From positions 1-12,760 of the forward strand of contig CAZEKX010000058.1 of assembly GCA_964512955.1 (NCBI GenBank): DNA of 12,760 nt, in the 5' to 3' direction. Below the pieces are notes generated by a model. It was not told the origin of the DNA. It did not search any database and was given only the letters and a program-made list of their open reading frames with translations. This document shows, one piece after another, positions 1 to 7,438 of this stretch (position 1 is the stretch's first letter; every line of letters begins with the position of its first letter). The position numbers and the translations under genes are program-made. This DNA is from HGM04593 sp964512955. Lineage in GTDB: Bacteria; Bacteroidota; Bacteroidia; Bacteroidales; Bacteroidaceae.

Positions 1-12
1 ACGCATAAAATA

Positions 13-46
13 AACCCCAAAAGTTTTTTGTCTAACTTTTGGGGTT
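13..46 (-). terminator. Hairpin with T-rich tail on the minus strand
   Basis: A perfect 13-bp inverted repeat (AACCCCAAAAGTT at 13-25, its complement at 34-46) encloses an 8-nt loop. Read on the minus strand the stem is followed by TATTTTATGCGT, which is T-rich, so it fits a minus-strand intrinsic terminator. On the plus strand the stem is followed by a mixed sequence. It lies about 300 nt beyond the last visible minus-strand gene, so it may serve as a second stop for the synthetase operon, or end a separate transcript. Confidence 0.6.
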
Positions 47-274
47 CACTTCACAATCTGCAATAACAACAGGAACAAACATATTTAAAATTGAAATAAT
101 ATATAAATTTGTTCGTATATGTTTATTTTTGCAAATATCTTTATAATTTTAATTCCAACATAACAAAAATAGAGAAATTAACAATTATAATTCTCGTTTT
201 AAAGAAAAATCAGTCATAACAGCACAATGTTTTAACATTTATTCACTAATAATATTTAATAAATGATGCTACTC
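47..274. other. AT-rich non-coding stretch
   Basis: No plausible open reading frame is seen between the two left-end hairpins. The stretch is very AT-rich. It holds weak inverted repeats (AAACATAT 77-84 with ATATGTTT 117-124; GAACAAA 73-79 with TTTGTTC 108-114). Two copies of the octamer TATTTTTG fit the Bacteroidetes -7 consensus TAnnTTTG: plus strand 124-131 and minus strand 171-164. Neither has a TTTG at the usual -33 distance, and in such AT-rich DNA the octamer can arise by chance. Confidence 0.5.
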
Positions 275-316
275 TTATAAAAACGAATACCGACCAACCA
301 TCACGGCCAGTCGGTA
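275..316 (-). terminator. Terminator of the acyl-CoA synthetase operon
   Basis: TACCGAC (288-294) pairs with GTCGGTA (310-316). On the minus strand the stem can be extended inward by GC and GU pairs around a GTGAT loop. It is followed on the minus strand by TTCGTTTTTATAA (275-287). It starts 27 nt past the stop of the downstream synthetase gene, the position expected for the operon terminator. Confidence 0.65.
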
Positions 317-343
317 CTCTCAAATTTAACAATCTACAATCAA

Positions 344-2017
344 TCATCTATACATAAATCTCTTTATGCTTAGTTTTGGTGTTTTTTCGAATGGTTCTTT
401 CATTATTTCGCACGATGTTATCTTACTATAAACAGGTAATTTTTCATTTAGAGCAAAAATACTTTGCTCTATCGTTTTGCACAATTCATCTGCTGTAATT
501 CCCATCTCCTTTGCACTATCCTCATTTGGTACAACCAATGCTACTATAGAATTCTTGCGTCCAACCACCAACGACTCTAAAACATAAGGCAACTGATTCA
601 CAAGTTCTTCTATCTCTTCGGGGTAAATATTCTGCCCGCTACCTGTGAGAATCATATTCTTGCAACGTCCTCTTATAACAATATTCTCTTTGGCATCTAT
701 TGTACCCATATCCCCTGTACGGAACCAACCATCGTTTGTATATGCATCGTTAGTTGCCTTTTCGTTCTTATAGTAACCAACTGTAACAGAGTCGCCTTTA
801 ATTTGGATTTCCCCCGGAATATTTGCAGGGTCTTCGGAATCGATACGTGCATCGACATAAGGATGAGCAACCGCGCCACATGTGCGAGGTATAAAATCCT
901 GCCAACGCGTATAACTCACAAGTGGTGCACATTCGGTCATTCCGTACCCGACAAGATATGGGAAATTAATTTTACGTAGAACCTCCTCTACATCCTTGTT
1001 TATTGCAGCACCACCTATAAGCAATCCTCCCTGTTCCACATTTCCTCCAAAAACATTTATCAATGTTTTACGTACCTTATTTAAGATAACGCTCCCAATA
1101 CCCGGAATTGCGAGCATAAGGCGCATTACAGGCTTGTTGAGCATAGGTATAACCTTCGATTTGAATATCTTTTCAACCAAAAGAGGAACCGTAAGAAACA
1201 TAAAAGGTTTCACTTCGCTCAAAGCCTTCAACAGACGTGCCGGCACAGGTTTTTCGGTGTAAATAAAAATATGACACCCTTTAGAGAATGGAAATATAAA
1301 ATCGAATGCTTGCCCAAAGATATGCGCTAAAGGCAGTATTGACAATATTCTGCTATCCTCATTTGTTGCCATGTGAGAACGTGCAAATTCCAGGTTGGCA
1401 GATATTGCGCGAGCAGGCAACATTACACCTTTTGGAGAACTGCTTGTTCCTGAGGTATAACTTATCACTGCCAAAGCGTCCAAATTACTTTTTTCGTAAT
1501 TTACCCGTTTAGGAGTTACTCCATTTGGGAAACGTACTGCAAAATTTTTATCGACATTACTTTGCAGACCATCGAGCAGTGAATTGCAATTAAGTTCCAC
1601 ATCAAGACCTACTATATTCACAAGCCCACAGAAGTTGTCAATAGTTGAAAATTCAGTAGTTACACCGTCTCGCTTCAAGCCTTGCATTACATGATTGTCA
1701 AGCAGCAAAAGACGACTGTCCGAAACTTTTGTGAGGTCGAATATATTTCTTGGCAAAAAGTCGGCAAGCAAGGGAACTGCTACGGCATCGTATGTTACAA
1801 TTGCAAAATAAGCAATACACCACTCTGCAGAACTTTTTGCACACAGGGCGATTTTATCACCTTTTTTTATACCACATCTTTCGAACATTATATGCATTTT
1901 CTCTATTAACGAAGCCACATCGCCATAAGTATATGTATTTGCTCCGTAATTAGTTAAAGCAGGTTTACTCCAATTTTCTTTGATAGAGTTATCAATGTAA
2001 TAAAGAAAGTGTCTCAT
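344..2017 (-). CDS. AMP-forming acyl-CoA synthetase-like protein, copy 2 of a tandem pair
   Basis: A 557-aa cytoplasmic member of the ANL (acyl/aryl-CoA synthetase) superfamily. Members activate a carboxylic acid with ATP to an acyl-adenylate and usually transfer it to CoA. The hallmarks appear in order: the P-loop YTSGTSSSPKG (187-197), YGMTE (358-362), TGD (434-436), the hinge RGRCKN (449-454), then GQNIYPEEIEE (461-471). The tail EKTPKLSIKR (544-553) corresponds to the A10 region, but Ser550 appears to sit where related proteins have the catalytic lysine; Lys548 and Lys552 flank it. Length is near the usual 550-650 aa. The gene lies 26 nt downstream of a paralogue, and 69 of the first 100 residues are identical by hand alignment. 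It is probably co-transcribed with it. Fatty acid substrates are the family default; the real substrate, and CoA versus a carrier protein as acceptor, are unknown. Confidence 0.9.
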   Translation of the reverse strand: MRHFLYYIDNSIKENWSKPALTNYGANTYTYGDVASLIEKMHIMFERCGIKKGDKIALCAKSSAEWCIAYFAIVTYDAVAVPLLADFLPRNIFDLTKVSDSRLLLLDNHVMQGLKRDGVTTEFSTIDNFCGLVNIVGLDVELNCNSLLDGLQSNVDKNFAVRFPNGVTPKRVNYEKSNLDALAVISYTSGTSSSPKGVMLPARAISANLEFARSHMATNEDSRILSILPLAHIFGQAFDFIFPFSKGCHIFIYTEKPVPARLLKALSEVKPFMFLTVPLLVEKIFKSKVIPMLNKPVMRLMLAIPGIGSVILNKVRKTLINVFGGNVEQGGLLIGGAAINKDVEEVLRKINFPYLVGYGMTECAPLVSYTRWQDFIPRTCGAVAHPYVDARIDSEDPANIPGEIQIKGDSVTVGYYKNEKATNDAYTNDGWFRTGDMGTIDAKENIVIRGRCKNMILTGSGQNIYPEEIEELVNQLPYVLESLVVGRKNSIVALVVPNEDSAKEMGITADELCKTIEQSIFALNEKLPVYSKITSCEIMKEPFEKTPKLSIKRFMYR

Positions 2018-2043
2018 TTAATTAATTATTAAATAATATACAA

Positions 2044-3723
2044 TTATTGATACATAAACCTCTTGATACTCAACTTGGGTGTTTTCTCGAAAGGTATTTC
2101 ACGAAGTTCACATTTGGATATTTTGCTATAAACAGGCAAACTGTCGTTCAAAGCAAACACACTTTCCTCAACAAGACGTTTAAGTTCATCGCCTGCAACA
2201 CCGGCAGTCTTGGCTTCTTCGGTATTTACGACAACCAAAACTACCAAACCATGCTTACGACCAACAACCAACGATTCCAAAACCATGGGTTGACGGTTAA
2301 TGAGTTCTTCAATCTCTTCGGGGTATATATTTTGTCCGCTACCTGTAAGAATCATATTCTTACAACGCCCACGAATAATCACATACTCCCCTTCCATAGT
2401 ACCCATATCACCGGTTTTAAACCAGTCATCTTCGGTAAATGCAGCCTTTGTAGCCTCTTCGTTCTTATAATAACCTAAAGTTACATGGTTGCCACGCACT
2501 TGTATTTCACCGGGAATTTCAACAGGGTCAGTAGAATCGATACGAACATCTATGTCGGGACGTATAATACCTGCATCGTTCTTTAAAGCAGGATGACTCC
2601 AACCCTTATAACTTATAAGCGGACCACATTCTGTCATTCCATAACCAACGGCATAAGGAATCTTTATTTTTCTCATAACCGTATCTACATCTTTGCTTAT
2701 CGCAGCTCCTCCAATAAAGAAACCGGAGATATGCAGGTTTCCGCCAAACGCATCCAATATCGTTTTACGTATCTTTTTATATATTACACTGCGAACACCG
2801 GGTATCGCAGTCAAAAAGCGCATTACAGGTTTATTCAACACCGGTATAACCTTTGCACGGAAAATCTTCTCTACCAACAGCGGAACTGTAAGGAAGAGGA
2901 ATGGTTTTACCTCGCTCAATGCTTTCAACAACAAAGCTGGCACCGGTTTTGCACTAAAAATGTGTATGTGACAACCTTTTGAGAAGAGAAAAAGAAAGTC
3001 GAGAGAGAGACCAAAAATATGTGCCAAAGGCAATATAGAGAAAGTGTTACCACCGGGGACAGTGGGAACAAAATCACGGGCAAAGCGTAAATTACCGGAC
3101 AATGATTTTGCAGGTAACATAACACCTTTCGGTGCACTGCTTGTACCGGATGTATAACTAATAACAGTCAATGCCTCCAAGTCTTCTTCGCTATCCTTCT
3201 TATAATTCACATCATTTGCCGTTATTCCGTTCGGGAAACGCACTGCAAATTCCTTATTTATATATTCAGTTATATTTTCCAAAGTTCCATTGCAGTCGAG
3301 TTCAGTTATATAATCTACAACATTTACCAAACCACAAAAGTTTTCACACTCTTTAAATTGTTCTAAAAGTTCACTACGTTTAAAACCATTCAAAACAAAT
3401 TTGTCGAGCAACAGCATACGACTGTCGGACATCTTTGTTAAGGAGACAAGATTTTGGGGTAAAAAGTCGGCAAGCAACGGCACCGCAACTGCGTCGTATG
3501 TTACTATGCCTAAAAAAGCAATACACCACTCAGCCGAATTCTTTGCGCAAATTGCTATTTTATCACCTTTTTTAATACCACACTTATCGAAAAGAATATG
3601 ATAACGTTCTATTCCAGCCGCTATTTCTCCAAATGTATAAGTATTACTACCATAGTTTGTTATAGCAGGTAAATTCCAATGCTCTTTAATAGCATCGTTG
3701 ATATAAGTTAAATAATGTGTCAT
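2044..3723 (-). CDS. AMP-forming acyl-CoA synthetase-like protein, copy 1 of a tandem pair
   Basis: A 559-aa ANL-superfamily enzyme and first gene of the minus-strand pair. It carries the ATP-binding P-loop YTSGTSSAPKG (190-200), YGMTE (361-365), TGD (437-439), RGRCKN (451-456) and NIYPEEIEE (465-473). It ends in the same FEKTPKLSIKRFMY tail as its neighbour. No signal peptide or membrane segment is evident, so a cytoplasmic or peripheral location is likely. The start MTHYLTYI aligns with the start MRHFLYYI of the downstream copy, which supports the chosen ATG. The two copies differ most in the region of residues 105-185 and around residues 212-228 and 375-390, which could reflect different substrate preference (inference). 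Upstream lies a divergent intergenic region with 20-bp repeats. The family is secure, the substrate is not. Confidence 0.9.
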   Translation of the reverse strand: MTHYLTYINDAIKEHWNLPAITNYGSNTYTFGEIAAGIERYHILFDKCGIKKGDKIAICAKNSAEWCIAFLGIVTYDAVAVPLLADFLPQNLVSLTKMSDSRMLLLDKFVLNGFKRSELLEQFKECENFCGLVNVVDYITELDCNGTLENITEYINKEFAVRFPNGITANDVNYKKDSEEDLEALTVISYTSGTSSAPKGVMLPAKSLSGNLRFARDFVPTVPGGNTFSILPLAHIFGLSLDFLFLFSKGCHIHIFSAKPVPALLLKALSEVKPFLFLTVPLLVEKIFRAKVIPVLNKPVMRFLTAIPGVRSVIYKKIRKTILDAFGGNLHISGFFIGGAAISKDVDTVMRKIKIPYAVGYGMTECGPLISYKGWSHPALKNDAGIIRPDIDVRIDSTDPVEIPGEIQVRGNHVTLGYYKNEEATKAAFTEDDWFKTGDMGTMEGEYVIIRGRCKNMILTGSGQNIYPEEIEELINRQPMVLESLVVGRKHGLVVLVVVNTEEAKTAGVAGDELKRLVEESVFALNDSLPVYSKISKCELREIPFEKTPKLSIKRFMYQ

Positions 3724-3876
3724 AACTTAATTGTGGTTCAAAAGTTAATAATCGATTGTATGTTAAATTTAATATACCATTACAGCAGCCATTGCAATTA
3801 CTATTACAACAATTTTGTACAAAGTTGAGACATTTTTTTCAAATAATTAAAATTAGTACTTATAGAGAGGTTTATC

Positions 3877-3936
3877 GTGGCAAGATTCGATATATAGTGG
3901 CGAAATTTGATATATAGTGGCAAAGTTTGACACTCG
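3877..3936. repeat. Three tandem 20-bp repeats, possible operator
   Basis: Three head-to-tail units of exactly 20 bp start at 3877, 3897 and 3917, each beginning GTGGC. The first two share the end GATATATA, and the middle parts are variants of AAGATTC / GAAATTT / AAAGTTT. The third unit diverges at its end (GACACTCG). The arrangement, two helical turns per unit within a divergent promoter region, fits a cooperative protein-binding array. A decayed repeat with no function is also possible. Confidence 0.8.
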
Positions 3937-4036
3937 AAAAAGAAGTAAAAAAAGTCCAAAAGAACTCTATTTTATAAAAAAGTGAATTTTAGAAAAAATG
4001 TTTAATCGAAAAAATAGGAAATTTAAATTAAGAGAC

Positions 4037-4044
4037 TAACTTTG
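4037..4044 (+). promoter_or_regulatory. Bacteroidetes-type -7 promoter element
   Basis: TAACTTTG matches the Bacteroidetes -7 consensus TAnnTTTG exactly. It lies 65 nt before the carboxyltransferase start codon, giving a predicted leader of roughly 55-60 nt. No TTTG is present at the usual -33 distance; the nearest similar sequence is TGTTTAA at 3999-4005. The assignment therefore rests on the -7 box and on position alone. Confidence 0.5.
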
Positions 4045-4109
4045 CAAATATGAGAATAAAATAAGACAGACTATTAAACGTATTATTATCTGTAAACAAT
4101 ACATTAATT

Positions 4110-5885
4110 ATGGGAAAAGAGATTAAATTCAGTTTGGTATATCGCGACATGTTTCAATCGTCGGGTAAGTTTCAGCCATTGGCAGAACAGTTGCAAAAGA
4201 TTGCTCCTGTAATTGTAGAAATGGGATGCTTTGCACGTGTTGAAACAAACGGTGGAGCCTTTGAACAGGTAAACCTGATGGCAGGTGAAAACCCCAATAA
4301 CGCTGTACGCAAATTCACAAAATATTTCAACGAAGCAGGAATACAGACACACATGCTCGACAGAGCATTGAATGCATTAAGAATGTTCCCCGTACCAGCC
4401 GATGTGCGTCGCCTTATGTATAAGGTTAAAAAGGCACAAGGTGTAGATATTACCCGCATATTCTGTGGTTTGAACGACACACGTAATATTATACCATCCA
4501 TAAAATATGCTTTAGAGGCAGGTATGATACCACAAGCAACACTCTGTATCACATCGTCACCAATACACACTGTAGAGTATTACAGTAATATGGCAGAAGA
4601 ACTTATATTGGTTGGAGCAACAGAGATTTGCCTGAAGGATATGGCAGGTATTGGTCGCCCCGATTTCCTTGGTAGACTTGTAAAGAGCATAAAAGAGAAA
4701 CATCCCGACATCTTAATACAGTACCATGGTCATAGTGGTCCCGGTCTGTCAATGGCATCGATATTGGAAGTATGTAAGAATGGCTGCGACATAATTGATA
4801 CAGCCATTGAACCATTATCGTGGGGTAAGGTTCATCCGGACATCATCAGCGTTCAAGTGATGTTGAAAGACGCAGGCTTTGATGTGCCGGAGATAAACAT
4901 GAACGCGTATATGAAAGCACGTAGTTTAACACAGGAATTTATAGACGAGTGGCTGGGCGTGTTTATGGATAACAATAATAAATTAATGAGTTCACTTTTG
5001 CTTACAAGCGGACTACCCGGTGGTATGATGGGTTCCATGATGTCCGACTTAGCAGGTGTTCATAAAGGAATAAACGGCATACTTGCAAGCAAAGGTAAAC
5101 CTACATACACTCTCGATGAACTCATGGTGGAGTTGTTTAATGAAGTTGCATACGTGTGGCCACGTGTTGGATACCCCCCACTCGTTACCCCATTCAGCCA
5201 ATACGTAAAGAATATTGCACTTATGAATCTGCTCAGCAACGCACAAGACGAACCTAGATTCAGTCGCATGGACGATAGCATGTGGGGAATGATTCTTGGA
5301 AAGAGCGGTAAACTACCCGGAGAACTTGCACCCGAAATTATTGAATTGGCAAAAGAGAAAGGTTACGAGTTTACAACAGCCGACCCGCAAAGTTTCTACC
5401 CCGACGCATTAGACAATTACCGCGCAGAGATGGAAAAACTTGGCTGGGATACAGGTGAAGATGATGAGGAACTCTTTGAATTTGCAATGCACGAACGCCA
5501 ATATCGCGATTTCCGTAGTGGCATAGCAAAAGAGCGTTTCCTTGCCGACATTGAGAAAGCCAAAGAGGCAGAGATGGCAAAACAAGGAGTGAGCATTGAG
5601 GATATTAAAGCAATAAAGCATGCAAAAGCCGACCCTATTGTAGCACCGGTAAAGGGACAGTTGCTTTGGGAAGTTGCATTGGAAGGAGATTCAGTACCCC
5701 CCGCTATAGGTAAGCAGTTTAATGCCGATGAACAGTTCTGCACAATTATCACTTCATGGGGTGAATTACAGCTTGTTGCAACCGGTTTTGGCGGTCGAGT
5801 AGTTGAAATATGTGCAGGCCAAGGCGCACATGTTAATCGTGGTGATATTATCGCATACGTACAGCGCGACGAACTATTTAACTAA
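4110..5885 (+). CDS. Carboxyltransferase subunit (oxaloacetate decarboxylase alpha / pyruvate carboxylase B type) with a degenerate biotinyl domain
   Basis: A 591-aa protein with the carboxyltransferase TIM-barrel of biotin-dependent decarboxylases and carboxylases. These move CO2 between biotin and pyruvate/oxaloacetate. Metal and catalytic residues are visible: Asp13 in YRDMFQS, the carbamylated-lysine motif CLKDMAG with Lys176, and His206/His208 in YHGHSG. The conserved post-barrel region runs to about residue 465 (for example YPPLVTPFSQYVKN, 355-368). A charged linker (about 470-508) leads to a C-terminal domain of about 80 residues (512-591) that looks like a biotinyl/lipoyl fold (VAPVKGQL, then GGRVVEICAGQGAHVNRGDIIAYV). 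Where biotin carriers have EAMKM this protein reads ITSWG (547-551), with Trp550 in the lysine position, so it should not be biotinylated. It may work with a separate biotin carrier, or do something else. It is a single gene with its own -7 box and a palindromic terminator. Confidence 0.85.
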   Translation: MGKEIKFSLVYRDMFQSSGKFQPLAEQLQKIAPVIVEMGCFARVETNGGAFEQVNLMAGENPNNAVRKFTKYFNEAGIQTHMLDRALNALRMFPVPADVRRLMYKVKKAQGVDITRIFCGLNDTRNIIPSIKYALEAGMIPQATLCITSSPIHTVEYYSNMAEELILVGATEICLKDMAGIGRPDFLGRLVKSIKEKHPDILIQYHGHSGPGLSMASILEVCKNGCDIIDTAIEPLSWGKVHPDIISVQVMLKDAGFDVPEINMNAYMKARSLTQEFIDEWLGVFMDNNNKLMSSLLLTSGLPGGMMGSMMSDLAGVHKGINGILASKGKPTYTLDELMVELFNEVAYVWPRVGYPPLVTPFSQYVKNIALMNLLSNAQDEPRFSRMDDSMWGMILGKSGKLPGELAPEIIELAKEKGYEFTTADPQSFYPDALDNYRAEMEKLGWDTGEDDEELFEFAMHERQYRDFRSGIAKERFLADIEKAKEAEMAKQGVSIEDIKAIKHAKADPIVAPVKGQLLWEVALEGDSVPPAIGKQFNADEQFCTIITSWGELQLVATGFGGRVVEICAGQGAHVNRGDIIAYVQRDELFN

Positions 5886-5902
5886 TATCAAACAGAGAAC
5901 TG

Positions 5903-5938
5903 ACAGAGTGTGTCCAATAATTATTGGACACACTCTGT
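5903..5938 (+). terminator. 36-nt perfect palindrome, terminator of the carboxyltransferase gene
   Basis: The left arm (ACAGAGTGTGTCCAATAA, 5903-5920) and right arm (5921-5938) are exact reverse complements with no spacer. In RNA this gives a stem of about 16 bp with a small AU loop, followed by TTT. It begins 17 nt after the stop codon. The T-tract is short, so termination may be partial. An alternative TTG start for the next gene lies inside this palindrome at 5924 and is unlikely to be used. Confidence 0.75.
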
Positions 5939-5940
5939 TT

Positions 5941-5969
5941 TACATACTTTGAACATAATAAAGTATGTA
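5941..5969. other. Second hairpin directly after the terminator
   Basis: TACATACTTT (5941-5950) and its exact complement AAAGTATGTA (5960-5969) flank a 9-nt loop. It sits 2 nt after the large palindrome and 35 nt before the next start codon. It could be a backup terminator, a regulator-binding dyad or a leader structure. The left arm runs into TACTTTG (5945-5951), one base short of the -7 consensus. Confidence 0.45.
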
Positions 5970-6004
5970 ATAGAGATAAATATATCATTAATAAGACAAT
6001 TGAT

Positions 6005-6949
6005 ATGAAAAAAGGGACATTGGCACAACAACTATGGGATGAATACATAGGCAAATATGAAACCGAGATATACAAACTGAGAAAAATAAAAGAATTAATA
6101 AAAGACAACTCTGTACACGGAAGGCCCTTAGATAGTCATATAATGTTTAAAGTAAATTTGGGGACAACAAAAGAAGAGAATTCCAAACTTGATGTAAAAG
6201 ATAGAATATATAAGTATGAGTTTTTAATAGAGTTTGATAAAAAAACTCCGGGATACGGAATATATTATGGATGTAGAGCCGTAGCAGATTCCACATTATC
6301 AAAAAAACAATTTGAGGAACAGATAGATTTAATTGCTAAAGAGTGGGAGTATGAAATTAAAGAAGATGTCCAAAATGTTCTGAACAAAGTATTTACCGGA
6401 AGTAAAAAATTCCATGACAGTACATTTCGAAAGACTAACAACACCAATGAAAACACCTATTGGCCTTTCTGGATAACATTATATGATGAAGAAGATATTA
6501 TAGAGGTTGCCGCACGAGCCATAAAACTAATAGCAAACATCTATTATCGACACCAATATAAAAATTCCTCACTCTTTAAGGAGGTAAGCCTAGAGAAGGA
6601 ATTAAACAAAAATCATAAACAAAGAGAGAGTACCAAAACAATACACACCATTGCTGCATTCCACGACGTAATAGCAAAAGAACTAAAAGAAGAGAAAACA
6701 AAGATATTATTAAATTTCATAAAAGAGGCTGAAAACAATGGAGATATTACCAGAAATAAAGACTACGAATTATGTTGGGATATCAATAAAAAAGAAAACA
6801 CAAAAAAACAAGATTTTGCAAAAAAATACTATAACAAATGTAAGGAACTTGGATACAGCGAAAATAAAATACCATGGAGGTTTGCTAATATTCTGTTTTC
6901 ACAAAATCTGAAAAGCAGTTATGAGGCATATATAGCCGCTATAAAATAA
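6005..6949 (+). CDS. Unrecognised 314-aa protein
   Basis: I do not recognise this family. The ATG at 6005 (MKKGTLAQQLWDEY) is preferred over an in-frame TTG at 5924, because that TTG lies inside the terminator palindrome and the extra 27 residues look unlike protein. No signal peptide or membrane segment is visible, so it is probably cytoplasmic. The N-terminal half has predicted beta-strand stretches around KYEFLIEF (70-77) and GYGIYYGCRA (83-92), then an aromatic patch YWPFWITLY (152-160). A helix-like segment (about 163-183) follows, with a basic linker and a Lys/Glu-rich helical C-terminal part (211-314). Strong AT bias and frequent AGA arginine codons set it apart from the flanking conserved genes. 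A nuclease-like or DNA-associated role would be a guess, and I see no catalytic motif. Confidence 0.75.
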   Translation: MKKGTLAQQLWDEYIGKYETEIYKLRKIKELIKDNSVHGRPLDSHIMFKVNLGTTKEENSKLDVKDRIYKYEFLIEFDKKTPGYGIYYGCRAVADSTLSKKQFEEQIDLIAKEWEYEIKEDVQNVLNKVFTGSKKFHDSTFRKTNNTNENTYWPFWITLYDEEDIIEVAARAIKLIANIYYRHQYKNSSLFKEVSLEKELNKNHKQRESTKTIHTIAAFHDVIAKELKEEKTKILLNFIKEAENNGDITRNKDYELCWDINKKENTKKQDFAKKYYNKCKELGYSENKIPWRFANILFSQNLKSSYEAYIAAIK

Positions 6950-6997
6950 TAATCTTATACTGTATAATCAAATATTAATATACAATACCGTACTTTG

Positions 6998-7027
6998 TAG
7001 CATACTTGCAATTAAGCAGGTATGCTA
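6998..7027 (+). terminator. Terminator hairpin after the 314-aa gene
   Basis: TAGCATACTTGC (6998-7009) pairs over 12 bp, with one GU pair, with GCAGGTATGCTA (7016-7027) around an AATTAA loop. It is followed by TTATTTTAT. It starts 48 nt past the stop codon. The longest possible start of the next reading frame (ATG 7022) lies inside the right arm, which argues against that start. Confidence 0.6.
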
Positions 7028-7036
7028 TTATTTTAT

Positions 7037-7438
7037 ATGGACAAAAAAGATATTTATAAAAACAAGAACTGCGGTATTATCAAAACAATGCCTATATGTA
7101 CACACCCCTACGAAATAGTTAAACAGATAATTGCATCTGCAAATTCACGTAGAGAGATGCATCTTATAATAAATACAGATAAGATTTTTACATGTAAAGA
7201 TATAAAAAACTTTGAACAGGAAATTAATACTCTTCTTAAAAGATTTGAACTATTTTCTTTGAACAGCATTTCTTACAAATGGGAAGAAAAACAGATAACT
7301 ATCCATTTAAAAGTATGGAATGGGCATTTGTTGTTCACTCAAGAGGATATACTTTACATTAGAAGCAATTGTACTATATCCGAATTATTATTAAACGAAG
7401 AAAAAGAGAGGTATTTTACCCCTTATGTAATATCTTAA
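7037..7438 (+). CDS. Unrecognised small protein, about 133 aa
   Basis: I do not recognise this protein. The open frame begins at ATG 7022, but that codon is inside the preceding hairpin. I give ATG 7037 (MDKKDIY, 133 aa); ATG 7088 (MPICTHPYE, 116 aa) is also possible and would leave a normal leader. The protein is soluble-looking, with alternating helix and strand character: HPYEIVKQIIASAN, then REMHLIIN, then a Lys/Glu helix (KNFEQEINTLLKRF), then KQITIHLKVWNG. It has no signal peptide or known motif. Codon use and AT content match the other accessory genes. It is followed by a 58-nt gap before the next gene, so the two may share a transcript. Confidence 0.6.
   Translation: MDKKDIYKNKNCGIIKTMPICTHPYEIVKQIIASANSRREMHLIINTDKIFTCKDIKNFEQEINTLLKRFELFSLNSISYKWEEKQITIHLKVWNGHLLFTQEDILYIRSNCTISELLLNEEKERYFTPYVIS

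Larger units (their letters stand above)
3724..4109. promoter_or_regulatory. Divergent intergenic region between the synthetase operon and the carboxyltransferase gene
   Basis: This 386-nt non-coding region should hold the promoters of both flanking transcription units. It contains a three-unit 20-bp repeat (3877-3936) and a rightward -7 box (4037-4044). For the leftward operon only imperfect matches to the -7 consensus are seen on the minus strand: TAACTTTTG at 3747-3739, with one extra T, and CAACTTTG at 3827-3820. Neither has a convincing -33 element. No open reading frame of interest is seen. Confidence 0.6.

Noticed and set aside
124..131. Plus-strand TATTTTTG as a promoter
   Set aside because: The nearest TTTG (108-111) is only 12 nt upstream, not about 19-20, and no plus-strand gene follows for nearly 4 kb.
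2047..2982. Plus-strand open frames of 92-143 codons opposite the synthetase genes
   Set aside because: They lie antisense to well-supported genes, have no recognisable motifs, and follow from the coding bias of the real frame.
5924..6004. Longer version of the 314-aa protein starting from TTG 5924
   Set aside because: The TTG lies inside the 36-nt palindrome and the 27 extra residues pass through a second hairpin; ATG 6005 is a better start.
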